Below, piece after piece: positions 18,016-28,447 of a DNA stretch of 64,000 nt. The first letter of the stretch is position 1. Each line of letters opens with the position of its first letter. Location: positions 33,708 through 97,707 of the forward strand of contig MPUH01000134.1 of assembly GCA_001970955.1 (NCBI GenBank). Direction: 5' to 3'. The notes below the pieces were generated by a model. The model had not been told where the DNA came from. It saw nothing but the letters and a program-made list of their open reading frames with translations, and did not search any database. This stretch comes from Stentor coeruleus (lineage: Eukaryota; Ciliophora; Heterotrichea; Heterotrichida; Stentoridae). The position numbers and the translations under genes are program-made.

Positions 18016-20281
18016 AATCCGAACCTTAATAAAAGATATTGTCGAACCGACCATCCGCCGAACTGTTGATAGCAAAGAAGTTATAGAGAAAATTGCTAAA
18101 CATCAAGAAATAATGAACTATCGTTTAGATGATTTAGATATGAACATAGGTAAATACGCTCGGAAAATGGCAGCGATTGATGATATGGCGAAAAGGATTG
18201 CAGAATTTGAAGCAACTATACGTCTAACGGATGTTAGGTTTAATCGTGACCGAGAAGAAATCAAAACTGAAATCAGTGCCTTTGGGACAAAACTTATACA
18301 TTTAGAAGAATATTTAAACGTTTTTGATCATACAAAAGAAGCTCTAAGAAATGATTTAACCACATTAACATATGCAATACAGTCTTTAAAAAGTCATAGT
18401 GAAGATAGGCTACAGAATATAAAAGAAGAAACACGTAATAAAATAAGCGATTTTGATTCGGCTCTAATAAAAATTGATGTGAAACTGACTCAAAATGAAA
18501 AAACGACTAAAGGACTTGGTAAAGAAATCGGGGAAATTAATAACCTCCTCTACACAACATCTCATAAAACTGACGAATTGATGAAAAAAACCAAAGATTT
18601 AAGAAAATCTTATAAACTGATGAAGAAAAATACTTTTGATAGTATTGAAAAACTTAGACTGATATCAATTAAAAATATGACTGAAGCTCAAGCTTCAGAT
18701 AGGAAAATTTTAGATGTGATATCAAATGAGTTACCTTTAAGAAACAGGCTTATGATTGAAGAAGTACTTTTTAATATTATTGACGATCCAAAACAAAGAC
18801 ATAGTCTTGCTCAATTTGAACTACAGAAATTTGGCCTTATTAATGAGTCTTCATTACCTTCTGATTTAAGAATAACATTAGCTCAAAGTAGAACAAGAGC
18901 CATAGAAATAATATCACAACCTATACCTGATAATTCATCACAACAAGGATCTTCTGATGGGAATTCTAAAAACAAACCAAGAAAAGGTAGTAGACAAAGG
19001 ACGGTTTTTGTAATAAAAAATAATAATGGAGATTTTGATGCCCCACAACGCAAAGATTCTAAAATAAACAGAAGAGATTCACATGGAAAGTATAATCAAC
19101 CATTAGAAAAAATTGAAGAAGAATATCCAACAAGAAAAAATAGTACTAAACATCGGTCGATATCCCAAGAAAAATATGCGGATTTTAATAATACTGATAA
19201 AAACTATGGTGAAGATATTGATAAAAACTTAAGGAAAAGTCAAATTATGTCTTTAAAAGATTATGATGTTATAAAAGATGAGTTAAAAATAGCAAGATTT
19301 AATACTCTTATTAAACAAGGTGCGAATATTGAAGAAGAAGATGCTGAAGATGAGTCTTTTAATTCATCTATATCTTATCCTCCACCTATAGATTATCATC
19401 CTTTAATAGATGAAGCTAAAGCTTTATCGAAATCATTGGTTAATGAACTTAAAGATTATCATGATAGGGATTCAGCTTATTTTAGAGAGGCAATAAAAGA
19501 TATTAAAGAGGATATTGAGAAAAAACATAAGATTGTATTGGAAAATATAGAAAAAGTTGCTAACAATGCACATAAGAATTTGAAGGAATTGGAATTGATT
19601 ATTAATCAGGCATTAGCTGAATGTACTTCAGCGATTACTATGAGGAAGAGGGATCAGAGCGATTTTAGTATTGAAATCAAAGCTTTGCATCAGAAAGCTG
19701 AAGGGATTGAAGGACAATATGGGGCTATTAATGAGAGGATGGATATGATAAATAGAAGTATGGACTATATAACTGAATCAATTAGAATTATGAATGCATT
19801 AAGTAAACAAGATGAAGTTGATAGAGAAAGTATTGCCTTAATGGGATACAAAGAAGGTAGAGAAGGAAGAGAAGGAAGAGAAGGTAAATATGGTAAAATA
19901 TCAAAACCTGTTGTGTCAATAGAAAAACAATGCCTATCATGTACAGGTCAAGCTTCAGTTGTCCTTACAGCTTTCAAAATTGCATGCCTTGCATACTCAC
20001 CATCTTGTGTCAACTTCAGAGATTTAACCTTTACTAGAAAAGAACTTATTGATATTCAACACAGAATCCTTTCAACTTTAAGAGCTGAAAAAAGTTTGCA
20101 GATTTCATCAATGCTAGAAGAAATCCGTGGAGGTCGTAGCAAAACAGCATCAAATATCAAAATTAGACCACTTTCAGTACCATCAAGTAACTTCACTTTA
20201 ACTTCTCCTCGTGGGGATTTATCATTAGAAACTGAATTTCTCCCTCTTATAAAAAAGCATGGAAATTCAGTCTCAACCTAA
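17984..20281 (+). CDS. long coiled-coil protein
   Basis: A 765-residue protein. Residues about 1-290 are almost continuous coiled coil (heptads with many E/K/I/L). Next comes a Ser/Lys/Asn-rich disordered segment (about 300-410), a second coiled coil (about 470-600), a short GREG repeat (GREGREGREG near 625) and a C-terminal region with the Cys pair CLSC. No catalytic motif or membrane segment is visible. The plus-strand copy at 17984 is used as start because the upstream duplicate is interrupted by an N. A structural, basal-body or cortical role would fit, but nothing in the sequence proves it. Confidence 0.75.
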   Translation: MDELWLALETKIRTLIKDIVEPTIRRTVDSKEVIEKIAKHQEIMNYRLDDLDMNIGKYARKMAAIDDMAKRIAEFEATIRLTDVRFNRDREEIKTEISAFGTKLIHLEEYLNVFDHTKEALRNDLTTLTYAIQSLKSHSEDRLQNIKEETRNKISDFDSALIKIDVKLTQNEKTTKGLGKEIGEINNLLYTTSHKTDELMKKTKDLRKSYKLMKKNTFDSIEKLRLISIKNMTEAQASDRKILDVISNELPLRNRLMIEEVLFNIIDDPKQRHSLAQFELQKFGLINESSLPSDLRITLAQSRTRAIEIISQPIPDNSSQQGSSDGNSKNKPRKGSRQRTVFVIKNNNGDFDAPQRKDSKINRRDSHGKYNQPLEKIEEEYPTRKNSTKHRSISQEKYADFNNTDKNYGEDIDKNLRKSQIMSLKDYDVIKDELKIARFNTLIKQGANIEEEDAEDESFNSSISYPPPIDYHPLIDEAKALSKSLVNELKDYHDRDSAYFREAIKDIKEDIEKKHKIVLENIEKVANNAHKNLKELELIINQALAECTSAITMRKRDQSDFSIEIKALHQKAEGIEGQYGAINERMDMINRSMDYITESIRIMNALSKQDEVDRESIALMGYKEGREGREGREGKYGKISKPVVSIEKQCLSCTGQASVVLTAFKIACLAYSPSCVNFRDLTFTRKELIDIQHRILSTLRAEKSLQISSMLEEIRGGRSKTASNIKIRPLSVPSSNFTLTSPRGDLSLETEFLPLIKKHGNSVST

Positions 20282-20900
20282 TTTTTATATTAACTTTTAA
20301 TCTACTTTTAACTATTTTTTGTTTACAGGATTATGAATTTTAAAAATCAAGGCAAGTAAATGATTTTGATATATACTATAACAATTATATCGACTATTTT
20401 ATGAAGACTTTGATACAGATTAAAAAGTAAAATTCAAGAGATTAAATAATAAAGATAAAATATAAGGTGTATATAAAAATATTAGTATAAATTGTTATAT
20501 ATCTGATTTAGTAGAAATGAAGATTGATGATAGAAGGGTAGTATATTAGGGAATAAGAGTTTTTAGATAGGTTATTTTAAGAATTAATAAGTAAAGCAAT
20601 GATTTGATATTGTGAAGTATAAGATTAAAGAAGATTAATAGTTTTATGTACTTATCAGGTAGGATTTTAATAGAAAAAAAATCGATATTTAAGTATACTA
20701 ATGCGTTAAGTGTAATGAATATAAGTCTACAAATATTCACCCAACAAAAATCAAATCAAAATGCTCTAAAAACATCAATCTATCCCTGCATCCTCTCATT
20801 ATTACAATCTCTACTTAACCCTCAACTTAACTTCTAAAAAATCACCAAAATTATCCTAATCCCACATTCAATCTTCTATAAAAAAAAATCATATAATTAG
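20282..20900. other. convergent intergenic, no gene seen
   Basis: About 620 bp between two 3' ends. Short open frames on both strands overlap each other and look like chance. No RNA gene was recognised. Confidence 0.5.
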
Positions 20901-21773
20901 TTAAGGATTAACAGGCTGGTCGCCAAAATTCTCATAACTCGATGGTCTTCTACTAAACGGAAACTTCCTAAGTGTATCCAAAATAATCTCCTTAACACTA
21001 TCAGTTAACCCATAAACGATGGCATTTAAAATCCCAATAATCGAAGTAGTAATCGCGGCAAAAATCGTCAACCAATAAATCGAGTCATCAGTAAAAATTT
21101 CATAAATCCTTTTACTCAACAATGGTAAATAACAAATGACAATAACTAAAGGGTACATCCTAAATCTACTAAATAGTTTTTGTTTATCACTAATCTCATG
21201 GTCACTATCAGCAAGTAATTCAATCTCATCTCTAATTTCTCTAATAATCTTGTAATAGCTTACAATATTAACAACTAAAACTATGACCATTATAGCATAA
21301 AACCCACCAATTCTCCATAAAAACCCATAATAGTCTTGTTTTATCCAACACCAACCTTTATCTTGACCATAACTTCCAGTCATTTGTGGAAAAGCAACAA
21401 GAAAAATTGGTAGAATATACCCGATGAGGATCATAAACATATGATATTTTTGTATGTTATTGATTTCTTGAATAACTACACAATATAAACAAAATGCTAT
21501 AATACTAGTCCAAAGTAAACCACTTATAGAGCCAAAACCTGTTAGAAATGCTTGAGCAATACATAAACTATGAGGATGGATAGGTAAAATAAACCCTATA
21601 GCTCTGATTGAATCTGCTATTGACATATAAAATACTAAACGGAAGGCAAAGGATCGTAAAGCTTTGAAGGTTAAAAAAAGGATGATAATCCCTAAGCTAC
21701 CTACAAGGCTTATGCTATTGCAGATGATAAGGGATAAATGGATATTTGATTGCTCTTCTGAAGTAAAACCCAT
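20901..21773 (-). CDS. seven-TM receptor, cAMP-receptor (cAR)-like GPCR
   Basis: 290 residues with seven hydrophobic helices and a short N-terminus. Features typical of the Dictyostelium cAR/GPR157-type class are visible: an aromatic-Cys pair in the second extracellular loop (GWCWIKQDYYGFLWR), an acidic third intracellular loop (EIELLADSDHEISDKQ), RFRMYPLVIVICYLPLL in helix 6 and NAIVYGLTDSVKE after helix 7 in place of NPxxY. The C-tail is Ser/Pro-rich. It probably signals from the plasma membrane through G proteins. Ligand is unknown. It begins 31 bp downstream of the stop of the TPR gene on the same strand. Confidence 0.85.
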   Translation of the reverse strand: MGFTSEEQSNIHLSLIICNSISLVGSLGIIILFLTFKALRSFAFRLVFYMSIADSIRAIGFILPIHPHSLCIAQAFLTGFGSISGLLWTSIIAFCLYCVVIQEINNIQKYHMFMILIGYILPIFLVAFPQMTGSYGQDKGWCWIKQDYYGFLWRIGGFYAIMVIVLVVNIVSYYKIIREIRDEIELLADSDHEISDKQKLFSRFRMYPLVIVICYLPLLSKRIYEIFTDDSIYWLTIFAAITTSIIGILNAIVYGLTDSVKEIILDTLRKFPFSRRPSSYENFGDQPVNP

Positions 21774-21804
21774 TATAATATATTATTATTTATAATTTGA
21801 CAAG

Positions 21805-22881
21805 TTAAGGATTTAAATCAGCTCTAAGTCGTCTTGTGTTACGCTTTATTATTGGAGGACTTTGATAGGAAATTTCGAATAAGTCCTCGTTGTTGGCTTC
21901 AGGGATAGTTTGTAAGTGCATATTATTTGATGTCTCTTGTGAAAAGTTTAAAGTGTTTTTTTTTATTACAGGCAGGGTGTCAGGGTATAAAAAAGGCTCT
22001 TTAAACTCTTGAGATTTCTCTAATCCTTCTAAATCATTATCTTGACTTTTAATAAATATATACTTCCTTGGTCGATGTTCTAAAGTTTTTTCAATCTCTT
22101 TTACTAAGCTATTTATAGCATTCATTTGCCTTATCGGCACTGCAACTGTTTTTAAAGGTATTCTCTCTACTTTCTGCAGATTACCAAATACTTCTTTAGT
22201 TGGAGTTGCTGTTCTTTGAGCCATATCCGGAAGTCTGACTCTCGAATTAGGATTTGAACTATGAGAACGAGACTTAAACGATTGTTTTTTTGACTTTGAT
22301 GAAAATATCGCTGATGATTTCAAGGCTTGACATTTTTCCAAAGTCCTTTTCATTGTTATAGTCAGTTTATGAGAATTACCAAGTTTTTCTTTACTCAGTT
22401 CCCATCCTTGACGATACATATTAACAGCTTCTTGTTTTTTATTCAAACATTCATATTCATGACCAGCACAATGATGGGCAATAATCAAAGAAGTCCAAGA
22501 ATTTATATCTTTTTCTAATGGGGATAATAGTAGATTATAAGCTTTTAATGCGAATTGCAGAGCTTTTTCATGAGAATTAAGCTCACAGTTAACAGAACTC
22601 ATATTAAGACAGGTTCCAGCAATAGTTAGAGGATCAGAAGGTTTTTTAGACATAATCTCAAGAGCTTTGGAAAAATGCTTGCGTGCCATTTCGAAATCTT
22701 GAGTTTTTTTGAAATAGCACCCAAGATTGTTGAAGGTTATGCCCCAAACTAAACTTTCAATATTGACTTGAGGTAGTATTTCTTGTGCTGAGTTTAGTAA
22801 AGTTAATGCTTGATTTGGATCTTTGTCTCGGAGTTTTTTCATAGCTTGTTTGTTGATTCTTAAAATTTCTGCTTCGGCCAT
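21805..22881 (-). CDS. TPR-repeat protein
   Basis: 358 residues. The N-terminal half (about 1-180) is a run of helical TPR-type repeats: FNNLGCYFKKTQDFEMARKH, then CLNMSSVNCELNSHEKAL, then HCAGHEYECLNKKQEAV. The ending THRTLE-like helix finishes the array. The C-terminal half is Ser/Lys/Arg-rich and probably disordered, with basic SRSHSSNPNSR and proline-directed sites. TPR arrays are protein-binding scaffolds; partners are unknown. No enzyme domain is present. Confidence 0.85.
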   Translation of the reverse strand: MAEAEILRINKQAMKKLRDKDPNQALTLLNSAQEILPQVNIESLVWGITFNNLGCYFKKTQDFEMARKHFSKALEIMSKKPSDPLTIAGTCLNMSSVNCELNSHEKALQFALKAYNLLLSPLEKDINSWTSLIIAHHCAGHEYECLNKKQEAVNMYRQGWELSKEKLGNSHKLTITMKRTLEKCQALKSSAIFSSKSKKQSFKSRSHSSNPNSRVRLPDMAQRTATPTKEVFGNLQKVERIPLKTVAVPIRQMNAINSLVKEIEKTLEHRPRKYIFIKSQDNDLEGLEKSQEFKEPFLYPDTLPVIKKNTLNFSQETSNNMHLQTIPEANNEDLFEISYQSPPIIKRNTRRLRADLNP

Positions 22882-23232
22882 AATAAGCTTATTTATGATA
22901 TTAATGGGATATAGGAAATTAAGTTGGAAAAGTTGGGTTTATGTTCTTAGTTTGAATTAGAGGCTTTTTTATTTGGAAATTAGGTAAGGATTATTACTGA
23001 TTTTTATTTTTAGGGAATTTGAGTTTTGAATAGGGTTTTTTATAGATTTTAGATAGTTGGTATTATATTTTTGTATTTCTGTAAAGGATAAACTGTTTGG
23101 GGTTTTCAACTTGCTATTCAGTAGACCTTACTAGGATTATAGATAAAAAAATCGAGTTTAATATGAATCGTATATTAAAAATACAAAGTATATATTAGTA
23201 TTTCCAATATCATCAATATTAAAATGGTTTCT
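22882..23232. other. intergenic spacer
   Basis: About 350 bp, G/T-rich on the plus strand next to the TPR gene 5' end, then AT-rich. No gene seen. Confidence 0.5.
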
Positions 23233-24380
23233 TTATAAAATATATATCTCAAAAGCATCCTCACACTGACAAAAGCAACTACAAGCTTCAACATCATCAA
23301 GATTCTCAAGGGCAAAAGTAGAAGGTGGGTCATAAGTTTGACTTTGTGATACTTCTGTAATTTGTTTAATAGTCCNAAAGTAGAAGGTGGGTCATAAGTT
23401 TGACTTTGTGATACTTCTGTAATTTGTTTAATAGTCCTATGTGGAAGAAAATATTTCTGTATCTGAGGAATCCTTTGTATTTCAAACCATTGCAACCCAC
23501 GTCTAAGTTGTTGAACTTCTTCTTCATTAAAATTTTTCCTTTGATCTTCAAGAAATTTCATAATCCGTTCTTGTGCTTCATTTTTCGGTATATATTTTTT
23601 TGATTTAAGGTTTTTTATCCTATTTTTTATTTTCAGTGAAGTTTTTTTTTTAAGCCATTGTTCTTGTATGAGTATCGAAGATTTCGTTTTAGAAAGTCCT
23701 TGAAGAAGTAGCATATCATCAATTACCGTAAATCCTTGTTTGATTTTACGTGGAGATGGGGGGTTTTCTAATGGTAACAAAGTCTTGGATATAAAAGCAG
23801 GGGAATATATTATCAAAATATCCCTAAGTTCCCTACGAGTGAAAATCACTTTAAGGAAATCGTCAATACGGATACAATTTTTAATAATATCAACCAAAGG
23901 TATATGTAATACTGATACTTGTTTAGGTATTAAGACTTTAGCTCTAAAGTTTATTATAAACGACACATCATATTCTCTTGAATTCCCATCAATTTTTTTT
24001 AGCAGGTCTTTAAGAATCCTATAATACTCTTCTTTTACCCTTATATCTTCACTTAGAAAAAAACTATGAAGTAAAATTTGCACGAAATATTCAATCTGCG
24101 TTAATAATAATATTCTTTGTTCTCTTGTTATATACATATCTTGGCTTATTGTCCTTGGGTTATACATTGGGATAACAGGTCTATAAACTGTAGGTGGGGG
24201 CATTAAATTTCTTCCTGACTCATAAACTAAATCAGCTAGTTCTGATTTTGGAACTCGGACTTCAAAATTTTCTTCAGCAGCTTCATCTGGAGCGAAATAC
24301 TCTTCATCATCACTTGGGATTTCAACATTATCATTCAATGTGTGGTTAACAAAATTTCGGTAATAGTCTTGTTCGTCCAT
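23233..24380 (-). CDS. GON4-like SANT/Myb-domain nuclear protein
   Basis: The frame is broken by an N with a 61-bp duplicated flank (23315-23437). Dropping one copy plus the N gives a 361-residue protein ending ALENLDDVEACSC... at a TAA (23233-23235); the longer apparent C-terminus is an artefact. The N-terminus is acidic (DDEEYFAPDEAAEENFE). A SANT/Myb-like helix set spans about 230-330: GFTVIDDMLLLQGL, then LKIKNRIKNLKSKK, and IQKYFLPHRTIKQIT. The ...IKNRIKNL and FLPHRT patterns recall GON4L/YARP-type SANT domains. GON4-like proteins act as chromatin-linked regulators. Family placement is by motif only. Confidence 0.6.
23315..23437. other. single-N gap flanked by 61-bp direct repeat, inside a gene
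   Basis: The N at 23376 separates identical copies 23315-23375 and 23377-23437. Removing 62 nt restores the reading frame of the minus-strand gene. Confidence 0.95.
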
Positions 24381-24468
24381 ATATTATAATATAAGTACTA
24401 CAAAAAATCATAAAAATATATATAAAACTTCAAACTAGACCAACAAAATAAAGTCTTAATTTATAAGA

Positions 24469-25590
24469 TCAAACCACTAAATGTTGGAAGTTATGTCTTA
24501 TTTCTCCATATTGTATCTTCAATATTTCATCCTGAATTCGTTTCGTAAGTTCTCCGGCATTACCTAAAGCTAAAGGAACTTTGTACTCTTTATCTTTAAA
24601 CGTAATCTTACTTACTGGGGAGACAATACAAGCAGTACCAGCACCAAAAGCTTCAATAACCCTTCCATTATCTAAAGCATCACATAATTCATGTATAGTA
24701 AACTTTTTCTCAGTAATCTTAAACTCATTCCATTCTCTAGTCAAAGATAAAATCGAATCTCTAGTAACCCCAGGTAAAATTGTCCCATCAAGTTCACAAG
24801 TTGCCAATTCTTTTTCCCCATGAGCATTTTTCCAATACACAAAAAAGTTCATAGTCCCAGCTTCAGTAATATAAGAATTACAAAGCCATAATATTTGATT
24901 AAAACCTTTTGATTGAAGTTTTGCTGTATGGCCAATCCCAGGAGCATAATTAGCTCCGATTTTCTTATCACCAGAACCTCCAGGAAATGCTCTGGCTATA
25001 GTATCATCACAATACAAATGAATTGGTTTAAAGCCTTCTGGAAAGTAAGGTCCAACTGTACTACAGACTGTATATAATTTAGCTGATCTTGGCTTTGATA
25101 CACCTAGTCCTGCATGATTACCAAAAAACGTTGGTCTTATATATAAAGAATATCCAATTTTATTTGGTATCCAGCTTTCTTCAACTTTTACGAGTTCTTT
25201 TATGCAATTTAGAAACTCGTTAGGATCAAAATCAGGTAAAGCTACAGCGGCTGCACTTCTTTTTAGTCGAGACATGTTCATTTCAGGACGGAAGAGTAGG
25301 ATATTGTTTTTAGCTGTACGATAAGCTTTTAGTCCTTCAAAACATTCGGTGCCATAATGAAGAACTGAAGCTGCTGGGTCAATCATGAAATTATGGTATG
25401 GTTCTATACGAGGAATATCCCAACCATCTGTTTCTGTCCAATTGATTTCTAGTAAGTGATCGGTAAGAGCTGTGCCGAATAAGAGCTTTTCATTAAGTAC
25501 AGGCTTGGATTTTGGAGCTGTGGTAAGTCGAGTTTTTAGATCTTTACTTGAAAAGGATGAGGAGAATCTAATCAGTGGTCTGAGCCACAT
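24469..25590 (-). CDS. BCAT: branched-chain amino acid aminotransferase, probably mitochondrial
   Basis: 373 residues, normal length for class IV PLP aminotransferases. It transfers the amino group between Leu/Ile/Val and 2-oxoglutarate. The PLP Lys is K210 in GDKKIGANYAPG (family GDYKLGGNYGP). Other family motifs are LHYGTECFEGLKAYR, FRPEMNMSRL, YIRPTFFG, ITEAGTMNFF, LPGVTRDSIL and FGAGTACIVSPV. The human CXXC redox pair is CXXS here (CIVS). The N-terminus (MWLRPLIRFSSSFSSK) is basic, hydroxylated and lacks acids, a plausible mitochondrial presequence. No intron needed. Confidence 0.95.
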   Translation of the reverse strand: MWLRPLIRFSSSFSSKDLKTRLTTAPKSKPVLNEKLLFGTALTDHLLEINWTETDGWDIPRIEPYHNFMIDPAASVLHYGTECFEGLKAYRTAKNNILLFRPEMNMSRLKRSAAAVALPDFDPNEFLNCIKELVKVEESWIPNKIGYSLYIRPTFFGNHAGLGVSKPRSAKLYTVCSTVGPYFPEGFKPIHLYCDDTIARAFPGGSGDKKIGANYAPGIGHTAKLQSKGFNQILWLCNSYITEAGTMNFFVYWKNAHGEKELATCELDGTILPGVTRDSILSLTREWNEFKITEKKFTIHELCDALDNGRVIEAFGAGTACIVSPVSKITFKDKEYKVPLALGNAGELTKRIQDEILKIQYGEIRHNFQHLVV

Positions 25591-26097
25591 TTTTTTAAGC
25601 TAATATGGTGCAATAGGAGAATTTTCTATGAGAATATTGTTGATTTTTTTGTTTGTTTGAATTGAGAGAGGGTTTTGGTTAGGATCTTTGTGGCTTAAAA
25701 TATTTGATATATTTTTGGTGCGAGTGTATGAGAAATGTAAAATATTGATTTTTTTGAATGAGGTTCTGGATTTTAGGTATGAGAAAGTGAGGTGTGCTTA
25801 TAGGATTAGAGAGTATGATTTGTAGATGATTTTATGGAGAACTGGGTAAATTTAATAATTTTGTTGGAGTCAAGAAATTTGAGGTGTGCTTAGAAAGATT
25901 GATTTTTGTTTTAATGATTATGAAGTGGTAGATGTGAGATGGGAATTTAGAGATTTCTTGGATATTTTTGAAGAATCATAAACTCACAAGAATAAAAAAA
26001 CCAATTATCATCACTTAAAAAGTATAAACCTATCCAAAATTTCAAAACTTTCATCAAAACCATAACTTAACATCCTATTCTAATTATCAACAGTACC
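25591..26097. other. intergenic spacer with strand-composition switch
   Basis: The first ~370 bp (5' flank of the aminotransferase) are G/T-rich and C-poor on the plus strand. The last ~110 bp (3' flank of the next gene) switch abruptly to A/C-rich and G-poor. No gene seen. Confidence 0.5.
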
Positions 26098-27513
26098 TCA
26101 AAACATTGTCCTTTCTATCAACCCAGGACATTCCGTATGTGATTTTTCAATACTTCCCATACAAACATAACACCTATATCCACATTTATAACACATAAAA
26201 AAAATATCATCAGTCTTCCTCTCACATAAAGTTTTACACACACAAAGTACATTTTCGCTATCCTCAACCTCAATACATCTTTTCCCAATATGTAATTTCC
26301 CTTTACAAACCATACAATAATCCTCATGACAATTTTCGCATCTACCAAAATTCTTACCACAAATCATTATTTCATTCAAACATACACAACAAAAAAATAT
26401 TGGATTTAAATTTATTTTATTTTCATCCAATACTTGTAAACATCTAAACCCAGTACATCTAAGGCATTCAATTTTTTCATATGAACAATTAGAACATGTA
26501 TAATGATTACAAGTCTTAAGAACATTAATAGTATCACCACAGTTTTGACATTGGATTAAAGAACTTTTACAACAAGGGCAAATTTTATTACTATTAATAC
26601 AGACTATATGTATAGGAAGTTCACATTTAAAACAGGTTAAAATGTTTATATCAAGAGATTTAAAACACTCAGAGCAATGAACATTTATTAAATACTCATC
26701 AATAATATTGTTTAGTTCAATAAAATCAGGTCTTTTATCAGGGTTGAATTCAAGCATTTTTTTAAGAAACATTCTTATAGGGTAATGTGCAATTGCATTA
26801 ATTTTCATATTAATAAGCTCATTTAATATATTCATATCTTTAGTATCAAAATCTGCGTCAATTATTTGCAAAGTATACATAAACAAAAACACTAAGGCTA
26901 ATGAAAAAACATCAGATTTAAAAGGGGAATATTTCATTTGTAAACCACCTTTACTAGATAAATATTGACTATAACCTACTCTAAGCTCTGGGCTTAAATA
27001 ATATTCTGTACCTGCGATTGTATGATTTCCTATATTTTTAGTTATAATTTTTGAACTTCCAAAATCCCCAATTCGGAATTCCCCATCTTGTGTTAGGAAA
27101 ATATTTTCAGCTTTTATATCTCGATGCGATATGTTATGTTGTTGTAATAAACTAAAATATTCAATAAAGTCTTTGTATATTTTTACTAATTCTGGATATG
27201 TAAAATATTGGTTTTTTGATGCTCTTGATAAAAGATACCTTTCAAGATTTCCTCTGCTACAGTATTCGGTTATGATTTCGATTTTTTTTTTACCATCATC
27301 ATCTAGGATTCTATAGTCAATGAGTTTTAGTGAAAGCTGATGTGTACTAACTCGGGATAAGTTTATAAGTTCGTTTATGTATTTGTTTGCTTTTTCAGTT
27401 GTTGAAGCGTAAAGAACTTTGAGGCAAGCTGGGATTTTATCTTCCCCATATCTGACCTCAAAGATATTAGTTTCTTTGAAGTTTACTATAGTACGAAAGA
27501 TTTCATAATTCAT
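26098..27513 (-). CDS. protein kinase fused to a Cys-rich RING/RBR-like zinc module
   Basis: The first ATG (27511-27513) gives 471 residues; the open frame extends to 27528 only through a non-ATG codon. A kinase-like domain occupies about 1-275: ACLKVL (candidate ATP Lys), HRDIKAEN, GDFGSSK and LSPEL in place of APE. The glycine-rich loop is not recognisable. From about 283 to the end there are over 30 Cys/His in CxxC pairs (CSEC, CFKC, CPCC, CQNC, CNHYTCSNC, CCVC, CENC, CMVC, CYKC, CYVC), in the manner of RING/IBR or multi-ribbon zinc domains. Candidate role: a kinase with zinc-mediated binding or ubiquitin-ligase-like activity; neither activity is demonstrated. The combination is uncommon outside protists. 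Confidence 0.75.
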   Translation of the reverse strand: MNYEIFRTIVNFKETNIFEVRYGEDKIPACLKVLYASTTEKANKYINELINLSRVSTHQLSLKLIDYRILDDDGKKKIEIITEYCSRGNLERYLLSRASKNQYFTYPELVKIYKDFIEYFSLLQQHNISHRDIKAENIFLTQDGEFRIGDFGSSKIITKNIGNHTIAGTEYYLSPELRVGYSQYLSSKGGLQMKYSPFKSDVFSLALVFLFMYTLQIIDADFDTKDMNILNELINMKINAIAHYPIRMFLKKMLEFNPDKRPDFIELNNIIDEYLINVHCSECFKSLDINILTCFKCELPIHIVCINSNKICPCCKSSLIQCQNCGDTINVLKTCNHYTCSNCSYEKIECLRCTGFRCLQVLDENKINLNPIFFCCVCLNEIMICGKNFGRCENCHEDYCMVCKGKLHIGKRCIEVEDSENVLCVCKTLCERKTDDIFFMCYKCGYRCYVCMGSIEKSHTECPGLIERTMF

Positions 27514-27799
27514 ATTATAGATAAACACTTCATATAGGTTTTTTTCCCATTTAGTATAAATGATGGAGGTTCAGGTTCTTTAGTTTTTATTTGTTTAAAT
27601 AAGTTGAGTTGATACTTGTAATACTCTTATGTTTTGATTAATCTGAGTAAAAGTTGAATAAAGTGAATTACTTAAGTCTAATTGTAAAAAAATGAAGGCT
27701 TGAGGAACATTAAAGATAATTTTTTAACCTAATATTTTCAACAGCAAGTCCAAGTTCAAGATTATATACACTTAATTAGTATCGTAAATATTTCTTTAA

Positions 27800-28447
27800 C
27801 TAACTACGACTAATTTTAGCTTGAGATGAAAGAAGGGAGTATATAAGAAATACTACAATCAGTTGTGTTTGCATTAACCATGGCCAGTGGCTATTTCCAA
27901 ACCAATTAGGCACAATCCCTCTCTCACTAGCCCTAATAACTCCAAGTGTATTCGCTAACAAATACGTGAAAAAGAAAAAAAGACCACCCCAATTATAGCT
28001 AATCGTGCTATAAATACACAGAAGTCCCATAGGTATTCCACTATATCCCCAAAACATCCTAGATCTCCCAACAAATAAAAAGTTTCTCATATCTTGATAC
28101 TCTGGGAGTTTATATAAAAAAGCTTCTAAAGCAATCAAATACCCATTCATAGTTGCTGTTGATATACCAATCCATGTTCCAGTCAAAGCAAGGCTATTCA
28201 TATACATAGCTGAAAAAGGTTCAGAATAAAGCATGAAAAATACCCCAATAGTTGATGGCATAGAACTAGCAGCTAAAGCATACTTATAAAATTTAGGAAC
28301 TGCTTCATGTTTTATTGGTTCTGAAGCACTTAATGTAGTAGACCTTCTTTCGATAATCTTTTTCTGCATTTCTAAGTACTCTGGACTACCTCTTTTAGGT
28401 ATAGGCTTATTTGCTTTACTCCGGAGGTATTTAATACAGCTTCTCAT
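27800..28447 (-). CDS. multi-pass membrane protein of unknown function
   Basis: 215 residues. The first ~70 are basic and hydrophilic (KANKPIPKRGSPEY), followed by four or five hydrophobic helices from about residue 73 to 208, including LYSEPFSAMYMNSLALTGTWIG and MGLLCIYSTISYNWGG. The basic N-terminus followed by this helix layout could suit a mitochondrial inner-membrane protein (TMEM69/DUF3429 came to mind), but the match is weak. Flanked by AT-rich spacers, no intron seen. Confidence 0.65.
   Translation of the reverse strand: MRSCIKYLRSKANKPIPKRGSPEYLEMQKKIIERRSTTLSASEPIKHEAVPKFYKYALAASSMPSTIGVFFMLYSEPFSAMYMNSLALTGTWIGISTATMNGYLIALEAFLYKLPEYQDMRNFLFVGRSRMFWGYSGIPMGLLCIYSTISYNWGGLFFFFTYLLANTLGVIRASERGIVPNWFGNSHWPWLMQTQLIVVFLIYSLLSSQAKISRS

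Noticed and set aside
27514-27528. Longer start for the kinase-zinc protein
   Set aside because: The extra codons begin with GTG; the first ATG is at 27513.
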